From NCBI GenBank assembly GCA_037042915.1, contig CM073197.1:1550001-1614000 (forward strand): 64,000 bases of DNA, read 5' to 3'. Within the stretch, counting starts at the first letter, position 1. Each line of letters begins with the position of its first letter. Both the position numbers and the translations under genes were made by a program. The DNA comes from Auricularia sp. M13. Lineage: Eukaryota; Basidiomycota; Agaricomycetes; Auriculariales; Auriculariaceae. The notes beneath the pieces were generated by a model, which worked only from the letters and a program-made list of their open reading frames with translations, was not told the origin of the DNA and searched no databases. Shown here piece after piece: positions 34,189-46,500 of this stretch.

Positions 34189-35616
34189 ACCCGGGCACAT
34201 GACTGTCTCTCCCATTCACTTCTTGGACCCCTCGGCTGCCTTTGCTCTATTACTAGCTGCTCGACATTCTGTATCCGTCCTGTAACCACCCTCTGCTCCG
34301 GGCTACTGTAGCAATTTTACCGCGCGAGCACACGACGTGTGGGCCTCCTATCCCCCATGGACACGCGGGGCACCTGGCAGATGGGCAAAATGCTTTGCCC
34401 GCCGCAGCGTTGCTGGGCGAGAGCACTGAAGTCCCGAGACGGGCGTCTGGGCGGAAATGAAAGCTGAGGAACCCGGGAGGACAGCCTGACATGCAGAAGG
34501 CGGGGGTACCGCTGGCGGGTCCTCCGAGCTGGATGCATACGGCTAACCCGACGCATGGCATGGCATGGCATCCTGGGGTCTCCTTAGGTCCGTTCCGCAG
34601 ACTTGGCTTGTGTGCGTGTGCGTCAGATCCCCCAGATTAGCTGCTGTCGTCCCGCGCATGTCCGCTAGGCAAGCAACGCTCAACTGAACGCCGAACGACA
34701 GCTGTCCAGAGTTGTTTGCATGTGCCTGATCGTCAGACCCAGTGACAGTTGACAGCTCCCCGACACTGCGCCGCTGCATCAACGGCAAAACTTTGTTCAA
34801 GCAACTGTATTTCACCGGGAGACTTCTGGCCATGTATCCATCAGTTACCTCACCGCGTCGGACCCATCTCGGTCTTCGAGCCATGGCCGTCTCAGCGCGG
34901 GAACTGGGCTGCGGCCTCAGAGAATGCCGGCGCCGGGCCATGCGTGAGAATGGACTGAGAGCGGAAAACGACCCTGAATCCGAGTCCTCGTCGCCTCAGC
35001 CTTCACAGACCATTTACGAATGCGAGCACAAACGAATATGCACACCTCATGCTTAATTGCATACCCTGCATGTCGGCCGGGGCAACCAGTATGTCGACCT
35101 CCGGAATTCCACTCGAGCTCGCCTTGTGCGACACGTCCGCGTAATCGACCGCTCCGAGCCTTTCTCGGAAACATAGCGTGATGCGAATGGGCAGAAAACG
35201 CCTCCACGGGCGGACCACGGCTATGAATGCACACAGATGCACGCTGCACATGTAACAGTGTCTGGTGTCCTAGTCCGCGGCATCCTGAGCGCGAGTACCA
35301 AATACGTAACAAACTTCGAGGTAGCATGTGATTTTTCCTACCGGGCCGGGGACTGGCCAATTTTGCGTTGGCACAATGCAGCGAGGACGCCAGGGTCGGT
35401 GACGGGAAAGCATGGAAGAAGCTCGAACGTCCGCTGCAGGGCGGTGCCTGGAATCAACAAACCAACGTGGCATTTTTAGTCAGCGGGCTTCTCAGGCACG
35501 GAGGAATGCATCATCACGATTCACCCTTTACTGCGCAAGTCGCATGCATATGTACACAAGAAAGAATTCTGCTACAACGGCGGCGAACTGAATCTTAGAT
35601 CTGAGATGCATATGCT
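34189..35616. other. Long intergenic region, no gene seen
   Basis: About 1.4 kb between two convergent genes, the longest gene-free stretch besides the LPMO promoter. Open frames on both strands are not protein-like. A short pentamer run (CATGG repeated) lies at 34552-34571. No terminal repeats or tRNA-like structure was noticed. Confidence 0.4.
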
Positions 35617-36849
35617 TCACTCGTCTTCCTGATCATCGTTGCCGTCTGCACCACCACCTCGACCCCCGCGATCGCGGCTCGCGCTGAACGCCTGGTCCAG
35701 CCCGCTCACGTACCGTCGCACAATCTCGTCGGCGATATCGTCGCGCTTCCCGCGGTACTCTGCTCCGCGCACCACAACGGCATACACAGCTGCACGAGGC
35801 AGGTGATGAGCACCGAGGGACTGAATATGTGGCGTTGGCCCGCAGGCCGGACGTCCGACGCCGGGCGCATTGGGACTGTTGTACGTACCGTCCTCGATCT
35901 TCTGGAGAGACGCCGCGGTGACGTCTTGCTTGCGGGGCAGCTCGCGGACATGCGGCGAGAATTTCTCCAAGTCTGCGGTGTGGCGGCGGCGGCGGTGGTC
36001 AGCCAGTTCGACCCGTGCAGGGCAGCGGTAATTGCAGACCAGCATAGCAATTGCGGACGAACGTGCACACCTGATTCGGCCTGTCAAAATCCTAATCCTT
36101 GAGTGGAGAACGATCTGCGCCGACCTGACGAGCTTGGAATATGCCCTCCTTGCGCGTAATGGCGACGATGGCGAAGCGCATGAGCTCGCCAGTGAGGTCA
36201 GAGATGCCCAGCAGGTAATCGGACAGAGGCAGGGTGAAGTACTATTTGCGTCAAATGTATAGGATACCGCACGCATGGTGCGAGCGTACCGGCACGCCGT
36301 TGTCGTCAGTCATGGCCGTTTGTACGTCACGATAAGACGCAAGCGTGCCAAATTCGAGATAATGGGCAAAGGACAGCGCCTCGATATATTCCTGGAGACC
36401 TGCGATCGGTGAGTCGGTGAGTCGGTCGGGAAGACAACAGGCTGGGATGTTGACCCGGTGATACAGAGCGCCAATGTCTCCAGAACTCTTCGCCTGCGAG
36501 GTCGGGCGCCATCCTGGCGAAGAGCGCGTTGATTTCGTGGAGCTTTCTCTTGGCCTGCTTGACTGCCTTTGTGTGTGACGTCTCGGCATCTTCTTCCTCC
36601 ACGCTCACGAGCCGGTGCAGCTGGGGTTGCCAGTCAGCGACCGCAAAAACAGAGAGAGATAGAGGCGGGAATGTACCAGAAATATGATCTTTTTGGCATT
36701 GGCGGTCACTTCGCGCGAGGTCTGAGGTGGTGAGAACGTCAGTTAGAGCTGAGGGACTGCGCAGGCAGCCAATATACTTTAATGAGCCTCTCCCGTTTCT
36801 CCTGGGCGTCGTCGAGGTCGTCCCTAAATTTCTCAAAGGTAGGAAGCAT
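35617..36849 (-). CDS. Translin-associated factor X (TRAX)
   Basis: Catalytic partner of translin in the C3PO endoribonuclease, which in other eukaryotes removes RNAi passenger strands and processes tRNA. ATG 36849 begins MLPTFEKFRDDLDDAQEKRE, then TSREVTANAKKIIF and LHRLVSVEEEDAETSHTKAV. QEYIEALSFAHYLEFGTLAS comes next, then DLTGELMRFAIVAITRKEGI, which carries the acidic residues of the nuclease site. DLEKFSPHVRELPRKQDVTA leads to KRDDIADEIVRRYVSGLDQA. The acidic Gly-rich end (GGRGGGADGNDDQEDE) stops at 35617. About six introns. Upstream methionines exist but lie inside the divergent HIT gene, so the 36849 start is preferred; only 94 bases separate the two start codons. Confidence 0.9.
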
Positions 36850-36943
36850 TGCGGGCCGAAGGAAATGAGTGGAAGCAAGGGCCACGAATTCATCATCCGC
36901 CGAGAGCCGCCATCCTCTTGCGCTTTCAACTTGTCTTTGCACG

Positions 36944-38079
36944 ATGGCATCCCAGTATGCACCGCGCCCCGGCTGCCCCATGTGCAGCATAGCAGCGTCC
37001 GCCCAGTCGAATGCAATCCCGCCCAGCCCGCTCGCCTCGTCTGCCTTTTTGTCGACCTCGCAATTCAACGGCCCAGAGATACTCTGGCGCGACGACAACT
37101 TCACCGCCTACCACGAAAAGGCGAACCCGGTGTCCTCCAAGGGCCATGTCGTTATCCTTTTCAAGTGAGCGCCCGTCTCGTTGCTCGCCCGGCCCGCATG
37201 GCTGACGGCCGTTGTTGTCCAGCCTGCACGTTCCGTCCATATATGACCTTGTATGTAGCTTCTTCGATTCACCTGCAGCAGTCATATTGGCGTGCTAATT
37301 GCATGGCCGTAGTCAACAACAGACCTGCCTCTGCTCATTGCGATGCAGCGCATCGGCCAGCGCCTCCTCAACCAGATTTCGCCTCAGGCAATCCCACAGT
37401 CGCCAGACCCGTCAGGCGCCCGCACGCCTACTGCAGCATCTTTCTCGCAAGACAACAACTCGTTATTTAAAATCGGGTTCATCAGCTACCCCTTCAAGGA
37501 CTCCAAGATCCCAGTCACCGACCATCTCCACGCGCACTGCTATGTTGACCAGCCAGACCTCGCAGGCTGGTGGCGGAAGGTCGCGTACGGCCCGTTGGCC
37601 TGGTACTCCATTGAAGACTTGATTGCCGAAATACGGTGAGAGTCCCTGTGTTCCAAGTCTGGCAACGCGCGGCGGCTCATCGCGGTCTGCCGTTTTGCAG
37701 CGAGACGAGCACCAACAACCGTGTCAAGGTCAGACTAGACAACCAAGTCCGTCCCATCGACACTGTCCCCCTTGCCGGCGCGCGCTCGGGCAACCCTGAT
37801 GGCCGGGAGACGACCGTTGCGCCCATCGGCGTGCTCGACGTCGAAGAAGGTCTCCAAGTTGTATCGCCGGTCGTTACGCCGGCGGCATCGAGGAGACAGT
37901 CGACCGCATCAAGTGTCGCGGAATCCATTACGCGACCGTCGTCTGTCACGCCCCTCACAGGCCTCGCAGTCACAGAGGAGCCCGAGTCCGTCGAACTCGT
38001 ACCGCCTCCGGCGACTGCGCCAGCGCTAGTCGTTCCCCCGTCTCCGATCGCTCCCGCTGAAGACCAGAAGAAGGAGTAA
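36944..38079 (+). CDS. HIT-domain protein (aprataxin/Hint-like)
   Basis: ATG 36944 starts MASQYAPRPGCPMCSIAAS with a CxxC. The HIT fold follows: ILWRDDNFTAYHEKANPVSS, KGHVVILF, an intron, NLHVPSIYDL, an intron, TTDLPLLIAMQRIGQRLLNQ, FKIGFISYPFKDSKIPVTD, then DHLHAHCYVDQPD. HLHAH fits the histidine triad, in which the middle histidine attacks the nucleotide alpha-phosphate. WYSIEDLIAEIR ends the domain. After an intron a disordered Ser/Pro/Val tail of about 130 residues ends EDQKKE at 38079. The histidine-triad context resembles aprataxin-like enzymes more than Fhit. The substrate cannot be told from the sequence. Confidence 0.83.
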
Positions 38080-38574
38080 GACGCTGGCAACGGTAGCAGC
38101 ATGGTTTCGCGTGAATAACCTGGTTTCCTCGCTCTCTTTGCACTCATCTAGATTCCAGCGCGTTCTTGGGCAGCATTCATCGATCCATCCATTCATTCAT
38201 TACTCTCTCTCCTCCCATACCACCCTGCAACTAGGCTGTATATATAATCCCTGCTGGGTGTCCACGCATACCCGGGGTTGTGGTAACCACAGAAGACGAC
38301 GGCTAACGCGGCGCCGAGCGCCAGCACACGAGCCCTAGTTGAACCCAAGACGGGCGATCGGTTTCCCTCCTCATTCCTCACATCACGCTCTCGTCGTCGG
38401 TTTACGGTTTACTATCGTATGTTGTGTAGCTATCAGCCAGCCTCGTATCATATTCTACAGATGCATGCTATGTGCTCAGCAGCTCGGCGGCCTGCGTGCC
38501 GCTGCTGCGGATGGGTGTGATGGATTGGAATGGAGATGCAGGTTATACGATGTGAATGCGAGCGGGAAAGCATG
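38080..38574. other. Intergenic, no gene seen
   Basis: About 500 bases between convergent stops. A short CATT/CCATC tandem run lies at 38166-38205. No coding signal. Confidence 0.4.
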
Positions 38575-40375
38575 TCATGCTGCGAACCAGCCGGCAGCAC
38601 GAAGCTCGTGGGCAAGACCATCATACGAGCCTGGAGGTCGTCTGGCCTTTCTGCCTGCGAGCTCGGTAGCGAATCTAGAGACTAGTGAGCGACAGTGAGG
38701 CAAAAGCTTGAAAGACTGACTTCAGGCATTCCTCTAGGCGCCAAGGCCCATCGCGAGGATGCCAAGAATTGGGATCCGACACAGGCGAGTACGGTGCACC
38801 AGGGAGGACCTTTTAGACAAGTCAGGGATGAAGTTCTCGAGCGCGCAGAGGTAAGAACGTACCCGCTTCGTTAAAGAATAGAGCATGCCCGCCACGAAAG
38901 CATTCTGTGCGCCGGCTTCGTCGGGAGGAAGATCCTGTATGGGGGCGCGCGGAGCGGCACAGCAGGGTAAACGCCAGTGCCATCCTCGGTGCGGCTATCG
39001 TCGTCCTCGTCATCCAACACGCCGTCTTGCTGGCGCATCGCACGCCGCCAGATCTCCTCGCTGCGCTTCCCCTGCGGATCGAGGTCCCAGTCGCGCAGGC
39101 CGAGGCTCGTCGTCCCCGTGCCCGTGCCTGGCGTGCCGCGTCCGTCCGCCCAGAACTGCGAGCCGCTGCGCACGCTCTGTAGGTCGCGCCGCTCGTCGGC
39201 GAAGCGCGCGGCATTCGAGGAGGACGCTGGCGGGCGCGACCGTGACCGCGAGCGAGGCTGCGGGCGTTGTGGAGTTGGGCGAGGCACGGGAGGTACAGGG
39301 ATAATCTTCTCGTTCACGGGTTCTGTCCAGCCGCTGGATTGAAAGTATTCACGCGTGGGCACGCTGAGCAATGCTGCACCGGCGCTGCCCCAGTTGACGA
39401 CGAGAAGCGCATGCGGCGCTGCTTGCGCGACCATGGAGAGAAGGAATGGACGGGGAGCTTTGAATTCGCGGCCGAGAGCATATGCTTTGCTGCGTCAAGG
39501 TAAGGAAGGACAGAACCGCATAGCATTTGAAGGATTGCTCACGAAAAGAATACGACGTCTGCGTTGCGAATAAGAATTTCGACCCCTTGACGGTCAGAGC
39601 GACTCATTTCCAGACAGATCGCCACTCTGTCGCGCCAGCCGCGTTCTCTGGCAAGACCGTCCAGTGCTTGCATGTTGCTCAGAGTCTGCGGGACGGATCT
39701 GGCCTCGAACAGAAGAATGTCGAAGGGCGCACTCCCGGTGCCGCGCAGGGGAAGTTCGGGAAGGACAGGCGCAGGAACATCTCCCTTCTGGGACGAGAAC
39801 GAGGGACGCGGCGACAGCTGGGGCGGCGGCGGCGGGGATGGGAGATTGAGGTTGTTGTAGTTCTCTGGGATGAGCAGCGGGCCCAGGAGCTCGACAAACT
39901 CGACGTGGGTGATATCGGGAATGCTGTTGTGATGAACGACAGTGCGGGTCTGGGTCGACTCTGAGAGGAAGACCCAGGAGGTCGGGACGGGGCGGTCGAG
40001 GATCTTGGAGTACTTGGTGCTGACGCCCTCGTCGTGCAGCTCGCGGATGAGCAGCCTGCCGTCGTCGTCGCCGCCGAGCGCTGCGACCAGGTATGCCTCG
40101 ATCGCCGGCTCTGCAGGCTCCGGGCCACCGGCGCGCCCGCGCTGCTCGGGCACCCTGGGCGCACGTGGCTCCTGGCGACCGAGCTGGGCGAGCACAGCTA
40201 GCGTGATGGGCGCGGTGCCGCCGCGCGTGCGGGCGACGTTTTTGGCGCGCGACGAGGAGCCCTCGTCGGGGAAGCCGTCGAGCGAGAGCGTGTTGACGAC
40301 GAAGAGCGTGCCCGCGGCAACGACACGCACGGCGCGGGCGTGCAGGGCAGCGTCAGGGCGGACGGCGGCGGCCAT
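38575..40375 (-). CDS. PfkB-family carbohydrate kinase (ketohexokinase-like)
   Basis: Ribokinase-fold sugar kinase. From ATG 40375: VRVVAAGTLFVVNTLSLDGF (first strand), GGTAPITLAVLAQLG, AYLVAALGGDDDGRLLIREL, PTSWVFLSESTQTRTVVHHN, IPDITHVEFVELLGP, FDILLFEARSVPQTLSNMQA, then after an intron KAYALGREFKAPRPFLLSMV and ALLVVNWGSAGAALLS. A disordered Ser/Arg/Asp-rich insert of about 110 residues follows. The C-terminal signature, in a frame different from the long open frame, reads DEAGAQNAFVAGMLYSLTKR and continues VLPGAPYSPVSD to FATELAGRKAR, stopping at 38575. In PfkB enzymes this place is GAGDxF with a catalytic Asp; here it is Asn (AAT). The enzyme may be inactive or the base may be an error. 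Confidence 0.8.
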
Positions 40376-41207
40376 GGCGCGGAAGAGGCGGCGGAGGGGC
40401 GATACAGGGGGACGCTGGCCGCGGTCTCCAAGTCCGACGCGGCAGCACGAAAGCAGGTTGAAGAGGCCGCGGTCGTGTCTGCTGCTCATCCACGCGCCGT
40501 CGACGACCTCTGCGCACGCATCCGGGACAAGCCTGGGCAAGAGATCTCTGCTTGAACACGGCTCTGTCCGCGCGATGGAATCATCGACATGATCCCGCCC
40601 ACTGCTGCGGCAGCCACCAGCAACTTCGCCTGGCACGCTCTTCTGCACCATGGCCCTCCTGGTCGCTTGGCGCTCAGTCTCAGCCTCTGGCAGCGGAACC
40701 GACAGCTTATTCAACTGTTATGTTACGCCTGTTACACGTTGCACTGGTCCCGCTGTAGCCACTCTGGGACTGTCCGACATGCTTGTGCTTTCAGGCCTCC
40801 CTATCCTCATGCACTCAAGGGAGTCCTCGTTGCGTCTTGCCCAAGGAGCTGGTCAGCCGTGCCATCATCACTCGAGTGAGAATCATGTTCTTCCTGCATG
40901 ATCCACCATCTGTCGCCCATTCTGGTTTTGGCTCCATAACCTTCTGCTAGTCATCGACAATGTACGCTACTGTCGCTTTACTGCCTCACCGACATTATCG
41001 CAGCCCATAACGCTGGCCTACGCCGAGTCTCGCAGACCAGGCCGTACCTGGTGGCCGATGGCGACCGTATGATGCAAGTCGTGGACTAGAGCAGCACCGC
41101 CTACACGCACGCATGGCGTGCATCGCTCATCGCGCACATGCTCATATCAGACGGGATGAACTGTATTCGTATCCCCCTTTCTCTTTGTCGCTCATTGTGT
41201 CGTAAAT
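40376..41207. other. Divergent intergenic region, no gene seen
   Basis: About 830 bases between the divergent sugar-kinase and GH128 starts. The minus-strand frame remains open upstream of the chosen kinase start (to 40714), but the sequence there is not conserved-looking. It should hold two promoters. Confidence 0.4.
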
Positions 41208-42990
41208 ATGGCGCGCCTGCCCGGTTTCGCCACCCTTACACTCTTTTTCTTGCTCTTCGTCGCGTGCCTCGTCGATGCGACTCCTGCTCTGGCCAATCGG
41301 GGTCCCTCCCGGAACCGTCACAAGCAGGCCGTCGCTGCGCGTGCTGCAGACCCCTCAGCGCATCGGGGAATACAGCCAACGTTCGCAGTGAAGGCCGCGT
41401 CCACGACTAAGAAGCCGACTAAGCCCGTGTCCACCAGCAAGCCCAAGCCGGCTTCAACGACGAAGAAGCCCACCAAGTCGTCGTCCACGAAGAAGCCTTC
41501 CAAGGCGACGTCGACCAAGCCTGCGTCCAAGCCTTCAGCTACCACGAAGAAACCGACTCAGCCCAAACCCAAGCCTTCTGCAACCACGAAGAAGCCGGCG
41601 AAACCGACGACGACGAGCAAGCCTAAGCCGAAGCCGTCTACAACAACCAAGAAACCGGTGGCAAAGCCCACGTCCACGAGCAAGAAGCCAACCCCCAAAC
41701 CGACATCCACGAGCAAGAAGCCGACGCCCAAGCCGACCACAACCACAAAGCCCAAGCCGACCACTACGGCAAAGCCCACGCCCAAGCCTACAACGACAAC
41801 GAAGAAGCCGGTCCCTACGACTCCTCCAAAGCCGGTGCAGAAGCCTCGCAAGGTGTGCTCGTCTGTGCGACTTTTGCCAGTGATTGCGAGCTTGAACGCA
41901 TGACGCAGGTCGGCCTGCTGCACACGCCCGACTCGGGCATCAAGCTCGACAAGTGGAAGACGAACAGGACACTGGCTATATGGAACTGGGACCGTGTTAA
42001 GCCCGCAGAAATCGCGGCGTCGGGCATGTGCGTCATACTGTCCCCGCCGTTGTTCATATTGGTTCTCAACGCGACGCAGCCCGTTTTGGCCGACACTCTG
42101 GGGCCCTGTGAGTCTGATTTTCTGCACGCATGACGACATCTGACAGGCTTGTGCAGGGCTCCGCGCCGGGCTGGCTGGAGACGGTGAACCATCGAGGCTA
42201 CGCTGATACTGGTGCGTAGATCGGATAATCTGTTGGCACCTGCGACTGACACAGACTCAATAGCATTGGGGTGCAATGAGTGCGTGCAGTCGTTGCCGTT
42301 ATCCTGGCCTGTGCTCATCGACGCCTAGAGTAAACCAGCCGGGACAGGCTCTTATGACCGTGCAAGAGGGCTCTTATCTGTGGCGCAACTACATGATGCC
42401 GCTGAAGAAGAACGGTTACCGACTGCTGTCCCACTCTGTCTCCAGCGCACCCAGCGGTCTGACGTGGCTACTGGAATGGAAAACGGACTGTCCGGACTGT
42501 TGGGCGACAGGCAAGCTCTGATTCGCATGTTTTCACCTTCATTGACCTCTGGACAGTTGATGCGTTGTCATTGCACTACTACTCTCCGGATGCCGACGGT
42601 TTCATCGCCTACATGGTATGCGATGTCCGATCATATTTTGCCTTTGCCAGCTCATGGAACGGCTCGTAGAAAAACATGCATGCGAAACTCGGGAAGCCGA
42701 TCGTAGTGACCGAAACGGCCTGCGAGGACTTCTCTGGCGAAGGTCGCCGTTGCAGCCCGGCGCAGGCTGAAGCCTATCTGAGCAAGATTACCAAGTGGAT
42801 GGACGAGACCGATTGGATCCAGGGGTACTTCTATTTCGGTACGCTCGTCTGCCTTGCAGTAGTTATGTGCTTGACACAATTACCCTCGGCAGGATTGTGG
42901 GCAAACCCTCCGGGAGGCGTCAGCGCGTCTAACTCGCTTATGAACGCCGATGGCACACCTAACCGCTTAGGCTTGAAGTATATCACTTGA
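41208..42990 (+). CDS. GH128 glycoside hydrolase on a Thr/Lys/Pro stalk
   Basis: Secreted or wall-bound beta-1,3-glucan-active family (Asl1-like). ATG 41208 has a signal peptide (LTLFFLLFVACLVDATPALA). Residues of about 65-215 form a stalk of repeated TTKKPT, KPKP and STSKKP units, expected to be heavily O-mannosylated. The catalytic part begins VGLLHTPDSGIKLDKWKTNR, then IWNWDRVKPAEIAASGIPFW and PTLWGP, CNEVNQPGQ (acid/base Glu), LWRNYMMPLKKNGYRLLSHS, VDALSLHYYSPDADGFIAYM, KPIVVTETACEDFSG (nucleophile Glu) and WMDETDWIQGYFYFG, ending GLKYIT at 42990. About eight introns; the one at 42511-42556 uses a GC donor (GCAAGC). Both catalytic glutamates are present, so the enzyme should be active. 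Confidence 0.88.
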
Positions 42991-43502
42991 GTGCGATTGG
43001 TACGCGCATTTACGACGGTGCATTATGTATTGCGTATACCCCGCATTCACGCAATGGACAATTTGCTTGGTTTACGTCCAGACCGTTGCTAGTGTACCCT
43101 CCAAGCAGCGTATGTATCATACAGGAGCTTGAGATCGTCCGTGGAGGTCGAGGCTTGCAGCCTCCCTGTAGCACCGTCATTAACACGTGCTTCCATTTGA
43201 GCTCGCGTGAGCACTGAGCCACGGATTTGGGGGCGCAGTGGAGCTTCACTTGTGCGGGTCTCGATTGGAACATGATGTGGACAACGCTCAGTTCAAGGTG
43301 AAACCATAGCTCTTCAGTCATGTGCACAGAAGGACACACAGCAAGGGCTGCAGAGACACAATGGGCATGTACTAGATTGCAATAGTCCATCCGAAGAACC
43401 GAAAGCGGATCGCTTCAGCCACGCAAAGTGCAGCGGCCTTTCCGCATTCCGTCATCCTCACTTTTCCTTCCCAACTCACGTCTGCGCCTGCCCGTCACGG
43501 AA
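42991..43502. other. Intergenic, no gene seen
   Basis: About 510 bases between two genes on the plus strand, holding the GH128 3' UTR and the promoter of Blm10. A CT-rich stretch (CATCCTCACTTTTCC) lies just before the Blm10 start. Confidence 0.4.
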
Positions 43503-46500
43503 ATGGCGCAACCCAGCCCTATGCTCGAGGACCCGCCGCCTCTAGACGCGTTCCACGCCGAGCTTCAGCAGCTCAACGGCTCTGTAGAGAATATGGACAA
43601 GCTCAAGGCTTGCGCGGCGGCGCTGCCATATTCCATCGAACCGAACTCCAAGATGCAGCGCATGCTCGACTTCTTCATTACACGCATCATCCAGTGCGTA
43701 CGCGCCAAGGACTACGACCCAGGCTTTTTACAATGGGAGAGCATGCTGGCATAGTGAGCCAGCCAGAAGTGGCTACTCGATTTACCAGCGCGCTCGGCTC
43801 ACCGCGCTTCCACAGCTGGCTTATGCTCAAGTATCCCATGCCACTGGAGAAGCGCATCCGACTTGCGCGTCTCTATTTCGAGCTCTGCGTTACGCCCGGT
43901 CTACCAACGCACATCCTTGCCACCTGCTGCGAGGGATTGTCGGTCCTTACGCGTTCCAAGAAGAAGCTTTCTGTCAAGGACCTGCGTCTCTCCTGGAAGC
44001 CTATTTACCGCATTCTCTCCAAGGACCTGTTCCTGAGCAGGCGCCAGTTTGAGATTAGGTGCGCTACTTTCTTGTCCGCTTGTGCCAAAAACGCTAACCA
44101 GCGCCACTGAATAGCCAAACCACATACTACATGGGCCAGGTCGCTGAAACCGCCCGCCGGTTTTTCCATCCCGCAACAATAGACGAGATGCTGGCGACGT
44201 TTGTCCCGGCGCTGAACGGCTCAGATTTAAATGTAATTGTGGCTTTTTGCATGCACTTGCAATACATGTTGAGTATCTTTCTAATGCTGCAACAGATCAT
44301 CCTAGCGTCCCAGTACTACCTGCTGACATTCCTTCCCTTGTCGCACCCACAATCCTATCTGCCCATGCTATTCCGCTTGTGGGAGTCAGTTAACTCCTAC
44401 ATGTACGACGAGCGCATGCTCGCGTTCCTGTCCCAGCTTGCAGAAATGCATGTGGATCCTACCAAGAGCGATCCCCGCTTGGTTGAAGAGATCCCAGACG
44501 ACGCCATAGGCGACGGCGAGTCAAGAGTGCACTTCGACCAGTCCGACCTGAAGTCCACGTATCTTTGGACTGGCATAACGAAAGACGTCGGTATATTCAC
44601 AGAAGAGGTGCCCAAATGTTGTTTTGGTCTAGTCATCATGGCTCATATGATTCTAGGAGTGGAAATTGATTATGTGCAAGTGTCTTGCAAGCATGGGTGC
44701 GTCTTCCGTGTTATTATGACTGTCTACTAATAACCTATCTAGAGATTCCTCTCGCCGATTCTGGCTCCTTGACTACTGGGCCTTCTGTTGATGGCCAAGC
44801 TGGTTTCGAGATCGGACGCTTGCCCAAGCCAACATGGCGTATCTGTGCGTGGCCGTTCTTTATCCTGGGTTGCACGCTCAATCTGTTGCTGTACAGTCTC
44901 GTTAGCGAGGATCATTGTCTACTCAATGGCCCAGGACGGGCTTCCACTCGCGCCATCTGGTGCTGCGACGCCATTCGACCCCCCAGCAACGCCTGCTCGT
45001 TTCCCTCATCTAGGAGACTACCTATCCGCGCCATTGGGTCGTCCTGGACAGCGCAAAGTGAAGACCTACCTGGCGGGCTCGAAGGCTTTGGATTCGCTTG
45101 CCAAGCTCATTTTGTCGACGGAGCACTTTTTCCATCCGTCTAACTCCGGGGCGTGGACTGCCGATGTGCGTCTCCGCATTCCGGCTGAATATGTCCTAAT
45201 ATTACAATTCAGCTCAGCGCGTTCATCAAGTATGTCACGTATGAGTTCAATAAACGGTGCGTCTTTTCGTTCTCATCCCTGATCGCACTACTCATCTATT
45301 TTCAGTTGGGCGCAAGAGCAGAAACCCGATTGCAAGACACCGAAAGTATGTGTATTTATTTTGTAAATTGCCAATACTCACTTCCCCCAGCATCGGAGAC
45401 TGACAATCGAGATGCGCCGCGAATTAGTGAAGTGTTTGCGCACAGTGGCTCTCCTCGCCATGTTCTCGCGCGACAACACGACCGTCGTCAATATTCAAAG
45501 CGCTCTGAAGTCAATGACCGTCATGGAGGTGCGCAGTAAAGCCCACGCAAGATTATGATTCCTTTACAAATGTATTGCAGCCTGATCTCGTCCTGCCTCC
45601 AATCCTTGAGCGCGCCATTCCATCGCTTGAAGCCTTGACTGAGGCAAGCCGAATCTGGTGCTCCATCATGCATGGGCTAATTTGCCACAGACGCACCGCA
45701 CTATCGCAGTGATCAAGGCGCTGGGTGCCGTCGCGCTCGCAATCGTTTCGAGGAAGAATTACTACGCCGGCGCGAAGTACCTGCTAACGATTCTCGAACT
45801 GCTGGTGCCGGGAATTGATCTAGTATGTTTCGCCTTGCCGCTGTATATGATGACATTGACATCGCTCTGTAAAGAACGACCCGGCGAAGACAGTGCGTCA
45901 CAGTTACACATCGACGATTGAGACTAAAGCTAGCTCAGCTCTGCACGACTGCATTCCTCGTCGAAATATCGCAATACATCAAGTTTGGAGATCTGTCCGA
46001 AATCCATGTCGATGGGGTCATCGACGAGACGGGGGACGGCCGCGTTGCGCCCGCATTCAATGCCGCTGACACGCGCCCAACGTTGAAGCTCAATCCTGAG
46101 GAATCGTTCGAATCCCAGTTTTCAACAGAGGAGGAGGACGCTCTTGTTCGCGAGTCCACGCAAGGCTTCGCCGACTGGGTTACAAGCTTCTTCCGCCGGG
46201 TCATCCTTCTAATGGAGAATCTCCCCGAAGAAGGCAACATGGGCGGTCGTGCCGGTGGAGAGGTCGAGGTCCAAGTCATAGACTCAGTCTCTGGTGCTTG
46301 CAGTCAAATATGCGTGCACCTATCGGAGCCGCTGTTCGACCTCGTACTGAACTTGATCTACGACTACGCGAGCACCACTGTACGCCCGAATGCAGTCCGG
46401 GCGATCCACCAACTTGTGGAATGTGTGGCGAACGCCAATCCCGCAAAGACCCTCGCAAAGTTTGTGCCGCTCTGCACCCGCACCATACGCGTTGAGCTCG

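Noticed and set aside
34552-34571. CATGG pentamer run
   Set aside because: Only four units; too short to call a satellite or functional repeat.
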